DNA of 64,000 bases from Flabesymbios commensalis (Eukaryota; Annelida; Polychaeta; Terebellida; Flabelligeridae). Under the pieces are notes generated by a model. It saw only the letters and a list, made by a program, of their open reading frames with translations. It was not told the DNA's origin and did not search any database. Below are positions 1 through 11,983 of the stretch, one piece after another. Position 1 is the stretch's first letter; each line of letters opens with the position of its first letter. The stretch spans positions 20,574,393-20,638,392 of the forward strand of contig OZ024914.1 of the NCBI GenBank assembly GCA_964017125.1, read 5' to 3'. Made by a program: the position numbers and the translations under genes.

Positions 1-227
1 CATCACCTCCAGATACAATACAGACCACTATGGCGTACATGGATAGAGCCATGCAGAGTTTTGGGATGGAGTGCACAATTCTGACCAGCTATACATTGTA
101 GGATGTCTCGTGAAATTGAGTGACCAAAAGCGATGGAAACGGTTATAAAATTATAATAAAAAAGTAAATTTTCGATTAAGGGTTTTTTCACATTGTCTAT
201 ATATATTCTTTTCAATGACATAAACAT
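1..227. other. Unrecognised AT-rich DNA
   Basis: No gene, repeat or element recognised. The open frame on the minus strand here has no family resemblance and atypical composition. Confidence 0.5.
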
Positions 228-440
228 CAGAGTGACGTATCTGGGCAATATTTACTCCGCGGCAGTCATCACGTCAGTATTTGATGTAGTATTCAACATG
301 AGTACATGATGTAGTATTTTAAGCGTACGTCAGTATTATATATAGTATTGCACGTCAGTATTCCGCCATGGTAGCTATTTGATATAGTATTTCACGTCAG
401 TATTTCGCCATGGCAGCTGCTTATCTAGCCACCAGAGTGA
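228..440. repeat. Cluster of short CACGTCAGTATT-type repeats
   Basis: The core ACGTCA or its complement TGACGT occurs near 232, 269, 327, 352, 393 and 432, mostly followed by GTATT, and once more near 751. Two longer near-copies run through GTATTCCGCCATGGTAGCT and GTATTTCGCCATGGCAGCT. The core is a cAMP-response half-site, but the arrangement also fits decayed local tandem duplication. No gene start is visible nearby. Confidence 0.6.
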
Positions 441-498
441 CGTAGCCTATCTGGGTGGTGTTTATGCCACCCCAGAAAAAACACAAAACATGTGTATA

Positions 499-590
499 AC
501 ATTTGTACAACGCCTGACCAACGTCTTCGACGTTGGTCCAGCATTGCACGAATGTTATACAAATGTTTTGTGTTGGCTGGAACTGCAGCA
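499..590. repeat. Hairpin-bearing repeat fragment, MITE-like
   Basis: Contains a perfect 10-bp stem (GACCAACGTC at 516-525, GACGTTGGTC at 529-538) and then the phrase AATGTTATACAAATGTTTTG, which recurs at about 8397-8420. The two sites therefore carry copies of one dispersed short repeat. The open frame of 156 codons that starts at 490 is largely made of this repeat and is not a credible gene. Confidence 0.6.
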
Positions 591-600
591 ATCACGCCGG

Positions 601-2533
601 ATTCCGACCATGGCAGATGAGGATGACACTCGCTTTACGGCTTCCTGTGAGCTTCATCTACGCCCGGTTACTGCCAATGAGGCTCTTTTTATAAATCATT
701 TAGCGCTAGTCAGTCTGGGGTCAGTGTTTGCCTGTTACTGGACAGGGTGGACGTCAGTATCTGGCTGCCAAGAGGTGATGATTGGGACGTTGGTAACGCG
801 GACACGCGTGTCCCCACTGCGCCGAGCGAGGTCACCTTTCTACCGCTACAACCTCTTTCAAAAACAACTAAATTTTGACAAATTGACGCTGACTGCGAAC
901 ACCATATACGTTATGAAATTAGGACAATTCTGGATCATCATTATTTATAATTTTCTGTGATTTCCAAACACGTCATGTCGCGAATCGCTGGCGTAATGGC
1001 TTATCAAGATGCTTTAATCTGAGTATCCTAGAAATCAGACAATGGGGTACGGAATGTTTCAGAGAGAAAGAGGTTGCAGAATTGTGTCGGGATCATCGGC
1101 AGCTGGCGAGAGTGAGGCGCTAAACGTGGGACGTTTACTTAGGCCGTCCATCCACGTGCACTTTCTGGATTGTCAACCAATTCACCAGAGTTAATCAGTT
1201 GTTAACGCTCGTACTCTCATCCGGCGTGATCAAAGCCAGTGATCTGATCTGACAAAGGTTGATGAGTTTCCGAATCATACTGCTTCATAGATCCATATGC
1301 TCGCATACGAATTGAACGTTAACTTGTAAGAGAAGTTTTGCAAACTTAAGACATGCCATACGTAGGCTAAGCAAAATAGAAAAAAGGTTCTTACGAATAT
1401 ATTGGGCGTACTAACCTGCTTATCTGCAACTACTCCAGCAAAGCCATCTAGTATCAGCATTAAAGCTTTGAAATTATGTGGCGCTCAGATTTTTAGAATT
1501 GCATTCATACATTATTTTTTTCTCAATCTGTTCATGTGAAAAGTCGAAAAAATGTTTTTTTTTAAATTTATCCAGAACGGTAGAGCCCAAACATAGGTAT
1601 CCAGCAAGTATATATATAAAACATAGGTACATATGATAACGTAATTAAGATGGTCATTCGTTTTAATTGTCAATGTAATAACATTTAAAGTTTATATATT
1701 TTTTTCGTATTTTAAATGCTACGTTTTCTCTACAGTTAAGCGGCAACAAGACATTTATGGTGATTTCAAAATAAAAACACCTTTCTCTCCATGGTTTCTA
1801 AATTAATATTTCAACGTTATAAAAGTTAAATCTGCCATTAAGTCATACGATAAAATACATTTTATTTTCAATCGGCAGCTATAAACTATAAAAACATTAG
1901 CCTGTTTTATTACAGACCTAAAATTATTAATAAAACATGACAGTCACGTTATTTAAAATTAAATAAATGCTGTCCTGTATCTATGTATAAATATAATTAA
2001 AAGCAACAATAGATTAAATAAATTAAATAATTTTAGCAATTTTCACATACAATTTTGTGTTGGCTTCTGTGTATGCCTGACTGTTTATTTGTGTAACGTG
2101 AAGTTTTTCAGAGAGGTAGCACTGTGTGTAGCACTCCGGACTGGTTTTAATTGGTTATGTCTGAACCACTATGGTTATTTCCCTTCTCAATTTCAGGATT
2201 TGTATCCAGATTAGCTCCAATGAGCTTAACATAATTATGCCTCTGCAGCTAATGTGTCATCAATTTCGCATTTATATTCCATCGTCTGCGGATGCCAAAA
2301 CAATTGCCTGAAATTTGTGAAGATTTGCCAGAATTTTCCTTCTAAAATAAACTAATTGCTAACAGCCTATGTTTCAATTTGCAGAGTTTGGACAACCAAC
2401 TGTTGTGAGGACAATAATGTCATTAATGGTATTGTCATCGATGTAGTTTGCTTTTGACAAATTTGAACATGTCATTAAGACGAATGTTGAGTACAAAATA
2501 TTACGCCTCGGGATAGAAACCTAGGGTACGCCT
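601..2533. other. Unrecognised DNA
   Basis: No gene or known repeat recognised. 780-850 is slightly CpG-richer than its surroundings. The rest is AT-rich with frequent stops in all frames. Confidence 0.5.
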
Positions 2534-2759
2534 TTAACCCTTTAACCGCCAAATATTTAATCTGAATTTTCACTCACTTGACGCGATCCACAACTTCAAG
2601 TGAGTGAAAATTAATCAGATTTGAGAAAATGAAGGTCAAGTCTTTTCAAATCTTACTGGTTGATGTCACATTTTATCTTAAACATATTTAAAATGTGGTA
2701 CTTGATGTGCTGATAAAAAATGAAAACCGAATATATTTTACCGGCGGTAAAAGGGTTAA
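2534..2759. mobile_element. TTAA-ended MITE, family 1 (copy 1)
   Basis: Begins TTAACCCTTTAACCGCC and ends GGCGGTAAAAGGGTTAA, so the ends are inverted repeats flanked by TTAA. An internal dyad pairs TTTTCACTCACTTGA with TCAAGTGAGTGAAAA around a GCGATCCAC core. TTAA duplication with CCC ends is typical of piggyBac-type non-autonomous elements. Other copies lie at 10579, 52294, 54537 and 58181. Confidence 0.85.
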
Positions 2760-5212
2760 GGATATTAGTCCATTTACTTGTGCCATTTCCTATTTTTACT
2801 TTCTGTTTCTTCCACTCATATATGATTGCATTATTTTAATGCTCTTTCCGCTGAGGCTCCAGCTTGGCGAGCGATAGCCACTGTGGATAAAATGCCCTGG
2901 TGATGTCTATAATTATAGCCCCTGCACACTTATGGTCTCTCAGCGACATCTTTCATTTCTGAACAACACAAAGAAGGATATCTTGGCAGCTATATCCTGC
3001 TCTAAACAAAGACAAGGCTGGATCAAAATACTGACCAATCTGTATGGCCAGGATCTTCTCATATACCTTAAAGGCAAGGCAGACTGCTTGAAGGCCTGTC
3101 ATTTTATTTATATAATTGCCCAACTTTTTATAATATTGGAGTGACATCTGTCTTTTTAAAGCATATCCAAAAAAATGCCAGTATCAATGGCATTATTGAT
3201 CATCAAGGCAAGTGTGTCCGATATCACTGGTTAAGTCATTTAAATTAGTTTTGATGACATTTTAAATTAACATCACGATGGTCACTATAGCCACAGTCTG
3301 GTTTGTTTTTGTTCACGATATATACTGCAACATTTATAATATAGTTATTTATGGTCCAGCCACTACTTTTTGGTCTGTTATTATTCGACCACCTTCACGC
3401 AACTGTAGATCACAACCATTAGGGCTGCGGTGTCCTTTATTTGTATCTATTCATATTTAGATGTGCTAAAACTGAGGATGTCGCTGTCTTAGCCTTGATA
3501 CGCTGTCGGGTAATTGCTTTCCCGAAGGTCAGATGATGACCGTAATAAAGATCTGGACCACCATCTTATCTAGCAAACATGAAAAGTTAAACTTATGATG
3601 AAGCGCTGGCATATTTGTATATAAATCATGGAGACCAAAATATTTTTTTCAATTTTAAATTTTTATAAATCTTTTAGCTATCTCTTCTGATTCATTTTAA
3701 TAGCTATGTTATTTAATGAGTCTACGGTCCATACGTCAGACGTCTAATATTGATCACCACCTGTAAGGGTTGATGTTGGACTTCAGCATTGGGTTACAAT
3801 TGCAAAACGGACGGCAAATGCCGTTTTTTGAGAGGCCATTACAGCAGGCTGAACATCCATAGTCGCAATGACAAAGAATTAGGTCACAATTTTCTAGATC
3901 TGGTGTTTATATATTTTGCCTATCAGTCCAGTCATTCAAGGTGTTAGGTTCAACAACATCACTACATTTAAAGTGTTTTATTCGATTTTGAAATCATTAG
4001 AATATGTCTTTTCCAGGCGAAAACTGTTTACCAAAAATAGCATTTTTCTAAATGACCTCCCAGGACAAATGATGAATCTTATATCATAATCTTTATCATG
4101 CTGGAAATAAGTTGTTTTGTGTCTAAACTTGTATTTTTGAGATCATACTTTTCGACATACTTTTCGACACAAAAACTATCACGTTGGTTGAGTTAAAATG
4201 CAATCTCGCCGCCATGTATTACGTTTTTTTTACATAAAATATCCACATAAACCTGTGATAAAGTCAACATGCACAATATGATTTATTCCACTAGTATAAA
4301 TATATCTCTATTTGATATTAGACCATAATAATGGGTATCGTGACATGATGATAGCTAAATAACCTGTCGCACACCATATGTTCGGCATTTTGTGTTCATC
4401 ATCACGCAGGCCCGTATGGTGATTTTTACAGCGGAGAATAATTTGTTTGTCCTACTTGGGGGGGGGATTGATTAGGTTTATTAGGAGGAATCAAGCAGGT
4501 TAATTAAAATGTAGATGCTCATTGTCCACACTCTGTATCAAAGTCAATGCTTGTGCAAATTATGACGTTGATACATCAACAGATCAATGGCAAAGTGGTT
4601 TGCTTAACCATTACATATTCCGTTCTGGATGTATAACAGATTAGCAACAGTACATGAAGCAATGATTAACTGTCTAGTTCTTAGGGTGAACATTACCATA
4701 GAGAATCTGAAAATAACCCAATATACTTGCATCCAAATTAGTTAAGGATACATTATTTACACTAAGATATTTTTTCGTAATACCAGGAAAGAAAAGCTTG
4801 ATAATATGCAGAATGCTATATCTTTAAATTAATTTCATACATCCACTGACACTATTGACACAATTGAGATACTGAATTGGAAACCCTTATTCGGTTGAAT
4901 ACTCAGCCATTTTCCAATCTATAATGATATTTAACGCGACATTTGCTCTTAGAACATTGGGCTTATAATATGTGGCTCACCACGCCAGACGATCATAATG
5001 TCAAACCAATTCTTACATCCAATTAACCATTATGCTGGAGTCCCTGGTCAGCCTCACACGATAATGTGCTGTGTAATATAGAATGGAACTTGTGCTTAGT
5101 TCTTACCATTTGAATACTGTAAAGAGTGTTTTGTGGATGCATGTGTAAACTGGTGGCCGGCTCTGATTAATTTGCACAAGGTGTATCTCAAATAGTCAGT
5201 GTTCATCAAATG
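2760..5212. other. Unrecognised AT-rich DNA
   Basis: No coding region or known element recognised. The overlapping plus and minus open frames at about 2930-3150 lack family resemblance. A run of G occurs at about 4459-4466. Confidence 0.5.
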
Positions 5213-5492
5213 TTAAAAGTGACATATCACCCCTTATATAGTATGAAGAAATTTGTGACAAATAAATCAAAGTTGCCACAAGATGGGGCACAAGTGTTTC
5301 CGTATATGGGGTGATTGGCTATCATGTGACCCTCTGAGAGAGTCACATGATAGCCAATCATGATAGCCAAATACCCCATATATGGGGTGATTGGTTATCA
5401 TGTGACCCTCTGAGAGGGTCACATGATAGCCAATCACCCCATATAAGGACATAATTATTCATATCATATAAGGGGTGATAGATCACCTTTAA
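5213..5492. mobile_element. Palindromic TTAA MITE, family 3 (copy 1)
   Basis: Ends are TTAAAAGTGACATATCACCC and GGGTGATAGATCACCTTTAA, inverted and TTAA-flanked. The middle holds two successive palindromes made from ATCATGTGACCCTCTGAGAG and its complement, so the palindromic core appears to have been duplicated in this copy. Shorter relatives are at 51782-51935 and 53682-53885. It is non-coding; the two open frames crossing it are shadows. Confidence 0.85.
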
Positions 5493-8365
5493 GCGAACAG
5501 GTTGTTCCTTTGCACCAGTTGATGTAGTACTAATCATAATATTGCAACTTTGCAAAGGTACAACGTTTCGATCCGCTCATCATCACCAATAGGACAAAAA
5601 TTGACGAGGTTCAGTGTTTATCACCTTTAAAAATAAACGTATTATTCAAAATGGAGCCTAACGATGTCTTTGATCTCGTGATCAAAGTGGCTGAACTGAC
5701 CATAATCATTGATGCTGCTCTGGTCTTATGCCATGTATACATCTATATTAGTTGTCAGGCTTACAATCCAAATTATACGTACATTCATCTCTTCTTCAGG
5801 CTCAGACAAATTGCGAATCATATACCCATAAAATTATATCCATGCCCTATATTAAAATATTCTCTTTTTTCTTGCAGTATGTTGGACACAGTAATATTTG
5901 ATGTATCTGGTCCTTTATGAATCTATGATGCAGACTCTTTCTGCGGCGCATAATAGTGTCGGGTTTCGTTGTTTTTTTGCTCTACGTCGCCGATAGCTAC
6001 TGGTTTGGTATATTGGTATATTTTTTTTTTGGGGGGGGGGGGGTGTACATCAAGAAATGTTATGAAAAGTATACAGTTAGTTGTCTGACTAACTATATAG
6101 TGTGGCTTTGATAATTCAAACAGCCTGGATTCACTATTATCTGAACCAATACAAAATACACAAAACCGTGTATGCTGTACCTCACTCAATCACATCCAAT
6201 TGAAAACAAGAATGAATTGCGTTTCAAAAGATATAAATCTACTCATCCTGAATTCTTATTTATCATAAGAATGGCCTTAAATACAGAGATTAAATTTTCA
6301 AAAAAACATAACACTATCCTACATCATCGTTTTACAATTCAGCGTTGATGTGATTAACAGATCAGTGATAATCTGAAGAATTTTCTGATATTGTATGCAA
6401 ATAAATTAACTACTACCATAAAGTGTTGCTTTATAGTATGTAGAATTTGAGCAAACAAATATGAAAAACATTATTCGTTAATAGACTTTCTTCAGTTTTA
6501 CTAGGAACACATACTTGTATATATACAGCGAATTATGCATATGCATTCTTCTCATGATGTCGATATGAACATTGCTTGTAACATTGCATCATCTAGACTG
6601 ATTATTGTCATATTGTTGTAGTGAATATAAATCCACTTGTGCTTATGTTATTGTGCTCGTTACGACGAGAACAATACTGTATTGAAATTGCAAACAAGTG
6701 TGTTAGCATGGGAATTTTGACAAAAGTAATTGGATTTCCCATTTTTTCCGCCTTATTCATTCGCCGCTTGGGGTACTAAGATGGTTGCTAGTAGTAGTAC
6801 TTTTCAACCCCACCTGGTAGCGTCATTGTGAATCTGTTACGTTTGTTGCATGGTGTACGGCATGATTAGGAAGCACTAGTTTACAGCGATTATCAAAGGG
6901 AAGCTGCAGCCTCCACGTTTTTGGCCATAATCTTCGGTCGGATTGACAGAGGTGTACCCTGGTTCCTAAGCTCAACAGCGGTGCCAATGCAGCTCCTGCA
7001 TCGGTGCAGGCACTAATGCTGGCGGTGGTAGCCTTGAAAAACCGACAATACGGTGTTTGACATCAGGTCTCTCAGAAACTTATCAACTTTAAATAGCAAA
7101 TAAAGTGTTTACGCTAGGGTTTCCATGGCCGTCGATTGCAATGAAGTATATTTTATTAACATCACGTTGACAGATTAACATACAAAATGCAAATTAGCAA
7201 CAAGTACGTTCGAACATCATTTCCAGATGATGTTTGAAGAAATATCAGCATTATACACACAGAACAGGTCATCATGAATTATACTTCAATTACTGTGCTA
7301 AAATCACTTCACCTTGTCTTTGACATTCACTGTACCTTCTAGCCAAGGAAAGGGCACAATAAAGAAATATACATTTTTCATAAGATTTGAATAAGGGACT
7401 GCAAACAAAAAGTGCACTTTATATATAATTCATCTGCAGGAACTTTGTTGACATTAGCTAGTTTACACAAAATAAAGTTCATTGATTTCCATTTTTCTTT
7501 TTTAATGGAAACGCCCTGCTTGCCTCACTCAATATAAGATGGCAGTATTTTTGCATGTCTGTCTCTAGATAATTTCTGCTGCGTACCATTGTCATTTTGT
7601 TCTTCTTTGTATGTATTTTTACTCCGAAATATGTCGGTAAAGTCAGCTAATAAGTTTTATGATTCTTGGAGAAAGTGTTTACGCGAATCGTATCAATCAA
7701 CCTATAGAACTTTTTCTAAACAACTGCTAAAGACTAAGCAACTGAAATACAATTGCACTTGCGAATAATAAAATATGTAATGTCTAATCCGAAAAAGCAA
7801 CAACTCACTTGTACTTAACTTAACTACAAAATCATGAATGAAGGAAGCAAGCTGCTTACGTGTAAAAGCATCGATCACATTATGCCAATGTGTGGGTTTT
7901 AATAGGTTTCAAATTAAATAACTATCATCATGGACAATCATATGGGCTAAAATAATTATTGTTTGTGAGTCGGAAGTAAAGGATGGAACGAGGAGAGCTG
8001 CAGGTAATGTTATACGTGTTATAGACTTTTGCTGACAATGCGTGAAAACTATGACAAATGTGGATTCTCGCATGCTGAATTAAATGATATGATACAGTAC
8101 GTTTGTATAGAATGATTGTTATACAGACACCTGACACCAGATCAAAATAAATGTCTTTAAATTTTTTTCATAATAAATTGATTGTATAATGTAAAATTGG
8201 GTTTCTTGAATACAGGTTAAATTTTTATTATTAGTGTTACAAGATGATCTTAGACCTTGTAAAAACTTATTCGATATGACTGATTTTACTAAAACAATAC
8301 AAAAAATAAAAGTATGTACAAAATTATGTTTTAACAGCTATTCATAAATAATAATTAATAGCATG
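5493..8365. other. Unrecognised AT-rich DNA
   Basis: No gene or known repeat recognised. Contains an adjoining T-run and G-run at about 6018-6042. An open frame starting ATG at 5651 begins with a coding-like stretch (MEPNDVFDLVIKVAEL) but quickly becomes AT-rich and unlike any known family. Confidence 0.5.
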
Positions 8366-8544
8366 AACTTCTTCGACGTCGGTCCAACATTGTACAAATG
8401 TTATACAAATGTTTTGTGTTTACTGGGTTGAACGCAGCCCAGCAAACACGAGGCGTTGAACCAGTGCTGGTTTGATGCTGGGCCAGCGTCGAAGATGATG
8501 GGCCAGCATTGGACCAGCACTGGGTCAACGTCGTGTTTGCTGGG
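8366..8544. mobile_element. Short MITE with CCCAGCAAACACGA ends
   Basis: 8438-8544 has inverted ends CCCAGCAAACACGA and TCGTGTTTGCTGGG. Internal halves also pair (GAACCAGTGCTGGT against ACCAGCACTGGGTC). Immediately upstream, 8366-8431 repeats the sequence also seen at 499-590. Related hairpins with the same CCAATGCTGG-type words lie at 12945, 52010 and 54130. It is non-coding. Confidence 0.75.
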
Positions 8545-8807
8545 AGTGTTGACAAGTGTTTCGCACCAAAGCAGAATAATCAATTCTGCTTAATACAGAG
8601 TCTGTACTGTCCACAGGAACCATTTAGTAACATTAATTATAAAAGCCATTGACACTACATCTATTAGCTATCAACCTTTATGGCTATGCCGCTGGAGGGG
8701 AGAAATCACTAGTTTTTTGTTTACAAAAAACTGTGACCCTTCTAGTTAGTAAGGAAAAGATGATTAGGTGTTTTAAGGAATGAACAGTAACAATGATAAA
8801 ATAATGT
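8545..8807. other. Unrecognised DNA between two MITEs
   Basis: Nothing recognised. Contains a short dyad around CTAGTTTTTTGTTTACAAAAAACTG-like sequence at about 8710-8732. Confidence 0.4.
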
Positions 8808-9122
8808 CCGTCCATTCTGGAACACGGATTTTCATGCAGCTTAGGTAGTGTAAAACATTTGTTCAGAATATATTTTTTTCTAAATGTTAATGATGCCTAG
8901 TGTTTACTAGGCTGCGTTCAATAGCACTCTGGTACGAGCCGACACCGACCCAATGTCTGTTAAATGTTGGGCCAGCGTCGCCGGTGCTGGGCAGTATCCA
9001 TTCAGACCTAGTCAGTACTTCATGCTGGCGGTACCGACACAATGCTTTGAACCAGAGCTGGGTCGTATCAAATGTTTTACACTACCTACGCTGCATGAAA
9101 ATAAGTGTTTCAGAATGGACGG
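8808..9122. mobile_element. MITE with 54-bp terminal inverted repeats
   Basis: The left end (8808-8861) reads CCGTCCATTCTGGAACACG and on through GTAGTGTAAAACATTTG. The right end (9069-9122) is its near-perfect inverse, with only a few mismatches. The interior carries GGGCCAGCGTCGCCGG and GTGCTGG words related to the 8438 element. Length is 315 bp. No clear target-site duplication was seen. The open frames across it are not genes. Confidence 0.85.
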
Positions 9123-9413
9123 AGGAGCGTATATTGTATTAGCTTCATTTAATCTCAGCAACAAATACATATGCTTAGTAATACGCAGTATTGTATCCAT
9201 GTAGAATACAATGCGAAGTTGATCATCTAGACGCCAAGAGTCGTTTGAATTTGAATGTGTCGTCCTAGTTCACGACATAAAGACATGTATGACCTAAACA
9301 TCCTTTATTTATTCTACTGTTCTGCATCTCAAATACAAACAACAGTAACTACTTAAGTAAGCAGTTACTTGAAAAGTAAGTAGTCACGAGGTTACTGCTG
9401 CTTGCCTTTTCAG

Positions 9414-9501
9414 TATGGGTAGAGCTGTTTGTGCATATCTGATGCTGGCCCGGTCTGCAACAGGCCTCCTGGTTGGATGCTGTTCCTCACCCAATTCTCT
9501 G
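9414..9501 (+). CDS. Candidate 88-nt exon, unknown product
   Basis: A pyrimidine-rich acceptor (CTTGCCTTTTCAG, 9401-9413) is followed by a stretch that is GC-richer than its surroundings and then a strong donor (G followed by GTGAGTGA, 9502 onward). Only one of the three frames is open through it. That frame begins with an ATG one base after the acceptor and gives MGRAVCAYLMLARSATGLL, then a short Cys/Ser stretch: hydrophobic and signal-peptide-like. No protein family is recognised and no partner exon was found. Splice-site lookalikes of this quality occur by chance, so this is a candidate only. Confidence 0.25.
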
Positions 9502-9507
9502 GTGAGT

Positions 9508-10578
9508 GATTGTGCAGCTTGCTTTCCCGAGGCTATCGATTTTTTCAAACGATTTTTTGTTCGCCTCTCAACTTAACGAGCAAAAGCTACATGTAAATTC
9601 CTCCTTCGCGCGTGTCTGAGGATTTCGGAAATGACCACAATATTTTGTGTTTGTTCAAAGACAGCCCTGTCGACATTTAAGCTAAATAACCTGAATATTC
9701 GTCGGTAGTTATACTAAGAAAAAAAAATCACACAGCCCACGTACAGTTTGTGATATATACACTTTGTTTATGATATTATTTCATAGTATTGTTACCATGG
9801 TCACCAGTAACCAATCAAGGATCATGTCTGGTAATCACATTAAGCTACCTCCGTCACTGTATTCGCATTTTGTATCACATAGCAGGTAGAAATACACTAT
9901 TAGTTAGCATGGTGATGTAAAAAACAATACATGGTGTGTGAGTACAACATTGAACATGTTAAATGGAGTAGAAGGCTTTCAAATGTAGACGCAAAACGTA
10001 GACGAAAACTACAATAATATACTTATTTCAATAGATCATTTTTCTTTCACCTTGAGTAATATAAGTCATAGTTTTTCTGCAAAGTTTCTATGATTCATTA
10101 TGATGGAAATCAGTTTTAAGCTTGTATTAGGCTGATAAACATACGCAATGCTTTCTCGTCAAAATATAAAAAATATAATCGTTCAAGCAATGTCGTGCCC
10201 ATATACATGATACGCAGTCTATTCTCGGCATGTAATCCCCGCCTTTGAGTTTTGCGGTTGTTAAGAAAAAAACAGCCACCATTGATCCTATTAAACCTTC
10301 TTTGAAAATCATCTCAGATCTTCCTGTCACTGAAGATGAGAAGGGCCACGTCTCCTTGATATTCGCATGTGTCATCACATTTAAACCGGTTGTTATGTAG
10401 CTGATGCTTGCTATTCAAGTCTACGGGAAGCGCACCTCGCTCGAAGCTGCTTTATTGGTCCATTGGGCCAACCACTAGCCCAAAAACTGGCCCAGCTTTA
10501 AAGCCGCCATGAGCCAAAATTATCTCACATAGTCATGATAGTGGTTCAGTGACGGGAATGTGACGGCATCATAAACAC
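9508..10578. other. Unrecognised DNA
   Basis: No gene or known repeat recognised. The minus-strand open frame at 10127-10378 has no recognisable homology. Confidence 0.5.
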
Positions 10579-10777
10579 TTAACCCCCTATCCTGATTATA
10601 TTTATATATTTTCATTTTTTATTAGCTTATTAAATACCAGCTTCTAGACATGGTAAAGATGAAAAAGTGACATCAATCAGCAAGATTTTTAAATAGTTGA
10701 CCGGCCTTCATTTTGTCTAATCTGAATAATTTTCACTCATTTGAAATTGTGGATCGCGTCAGCGAGACACAACTTCA
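10579..10777. mobile_element. TTAA MITE family 1, truncated copy
   Basis: Starts with TTAACCCCCTAT and matches the inverse of the 2534 element through CAATCAGCAAGATTTTT and GTGGATCGCGTCAGCGAGAC. The distal end is missing and the copy abuts the family-2 element at 10778. Confidence 0.75.
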
Positions 10778-11036
10778 TTAACCTGCTACCCTTTGAAGCC
10801 TGAATTTACCATTGTCATCTTCATCCACTACAAGCCGCGAATTGCTGTCGCAATTCTCGACTTGTAGTGGATGAAGATGATTTGATATGGTTTAAAAATT
10901 AAAGAAAATGACCATGTATTGGTAAACCAGTTTCATGGAAATTTTCGTCCTAAAACCCTCGGTTGTAGAAAAATTAAGTCTGTTTTGAGGAATGTAAAAT
11001 GATGCCTTAATGCATCGTGAGGGCTGAAAGGATTAA
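10778..11036. mobile_element. TTAA MITE, family 2 (copy 1)
   Basis: Flanked by TTAA at both ends. Near the left end a hairpin pairs CATCTTCATCCACTACAAG with CTTGTAGTGGATGAAGATG around a loop that itself contains GCGAATTGC. The right half includes TGCCTTAATGCATCGTGAGG. A second full copy is at 42498-42757, and isolated hairpin cores lie near 16200 and 16430. Confidence 0.85.
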
Positions 11037-11129
11037 CTGCTGAGTTATGTTTTTTTGGCCCTGATGTAGTGTAGTAGCCTCTCACACCTTAGCCTAATTA
11101 TAATACCCACTGATACATATTCAGTATTG

Positions 11130-11260
11130 CGCGGTACATCCGTGACTCAAAGGTAGTGTGCTCGGCCTCAGACCACCTGGGCTCGAATTTCGAATCACAC
11201 TGGAGGGCAGTGTCACCTGATTTATCTCACCATTGTCAGAAGCCTCATTCGTTCAATTAT
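11130..11260 (+). mobile_element. Partial tRNA-derived SINE
   Basis: Matches the second tRNA-like unit of the dimeric SINE at 11480: GTGCTCGGCCTCAGACC, a B-box region CGAATTTCGAATC, then GGAGGGCAGTGTCA and ATCTCACCAT. The first unit is absent and the tail is diverged. This is an older or 5'-truncated copy. Confidence 0.7.
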
Positions 11261-11479
11261 TCCTTCATCACTAGGCATTTTTCGCATTACTTACACAATT
11301 CCCAGCATCGCATGAATGAATATAATTTACGCTTAAAAATTAAAATTGACAAAATAGATAAAATTCCTCACTTCGTGTGTTATCCCTCCCTCCAAATTTG
11401 AGCTGTTAGATAATTTGTCGGTGACACATTCTAACCAGTGGTGGAATACTTCGCTTTCCTTTCATTTCCTTTCCTTGGT

Positions 11480-11794
11480 GGGCGGGGGCCCTATGATAGT
11501 GGTTAGCACCGCTGCCTTTTACGCTGGAGTTCGGGTTTCGTTTCCCGATCTCGGCGGTTTGAAAGAAACAAAAATGTTTCTTCCCCATCCACTCGTAAAA
11601 CTTAGTATTGTGGGGAGCCTCCGTGACCGAGAGGTGGCGTGCTCGACATCAGACCTGCAGGGTTTGAATTTCGAGTCCTGTTTCTGGAGGGCAGTGTCAT
11701 CTCACTCATCTCACCATCCTCAGGAGGTTCTCCTGGCCCAATTTAGCCTGTATGTGAACAAAAGTGGCGTAAAGCCCGATTCATTTCATTTTCA
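11480..11794 (+). mobile_element. Dimeric tRNA-derived SINE, full length
   Basis: Two tRNA-like units stand in tandem. The first has an A-box-like TAGTGGTTAGCACCG and a B-box-like GGGTTTCGTTTCCC. The second has CCGTGACCGAGAGGTGGCG and TTCGAGTCC. A tRNA-unrelated part follows (CCATCCTCAGGAGG, TTCTCCTGGCCCAATTTAGC), ending in a TTCATTTCATTT tail. Flanking direct repeats TTTCCTTGGT (11470-11479 and 11795-11804) are the target duplication. Such elements are transcribed by RNA polymerase III and mobilised by LINE proteins. The open frames across it are not genes. Three more copies lie in the triplicated region. Confidence 0.88.
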
Positions 11795-11983
11795 TTTCCT
11801 TGGTTTCATATTATTCGTCATTTCATGGAATTAGTAGTATCCATTGCAATGAAGCAGATTGTGTGGTGTAAAAAACAGTTGGGTAAATATGAATGTGTTG
11901 ATGTTGAGTGTTGATGTTTGTGTGTGTGTGGGGCGGAATCGACATAAATTATATACTAGTGCCAAAAATGGTCATTTTTTTGC

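Noticed and set aside
490-960. 156-codon open frame
   Set aside because: Its first third is a dispersed hairpin repeat, and the rest has no family resemblance.
5651-5920. 89-codon open frame starting MEPNDVFDLVIKVAEL
   Set aside because: The start looks coding-like, but composition turns AT-rich after about 30 codons and no good splice donor was seen. Kept only as a weak possibility.
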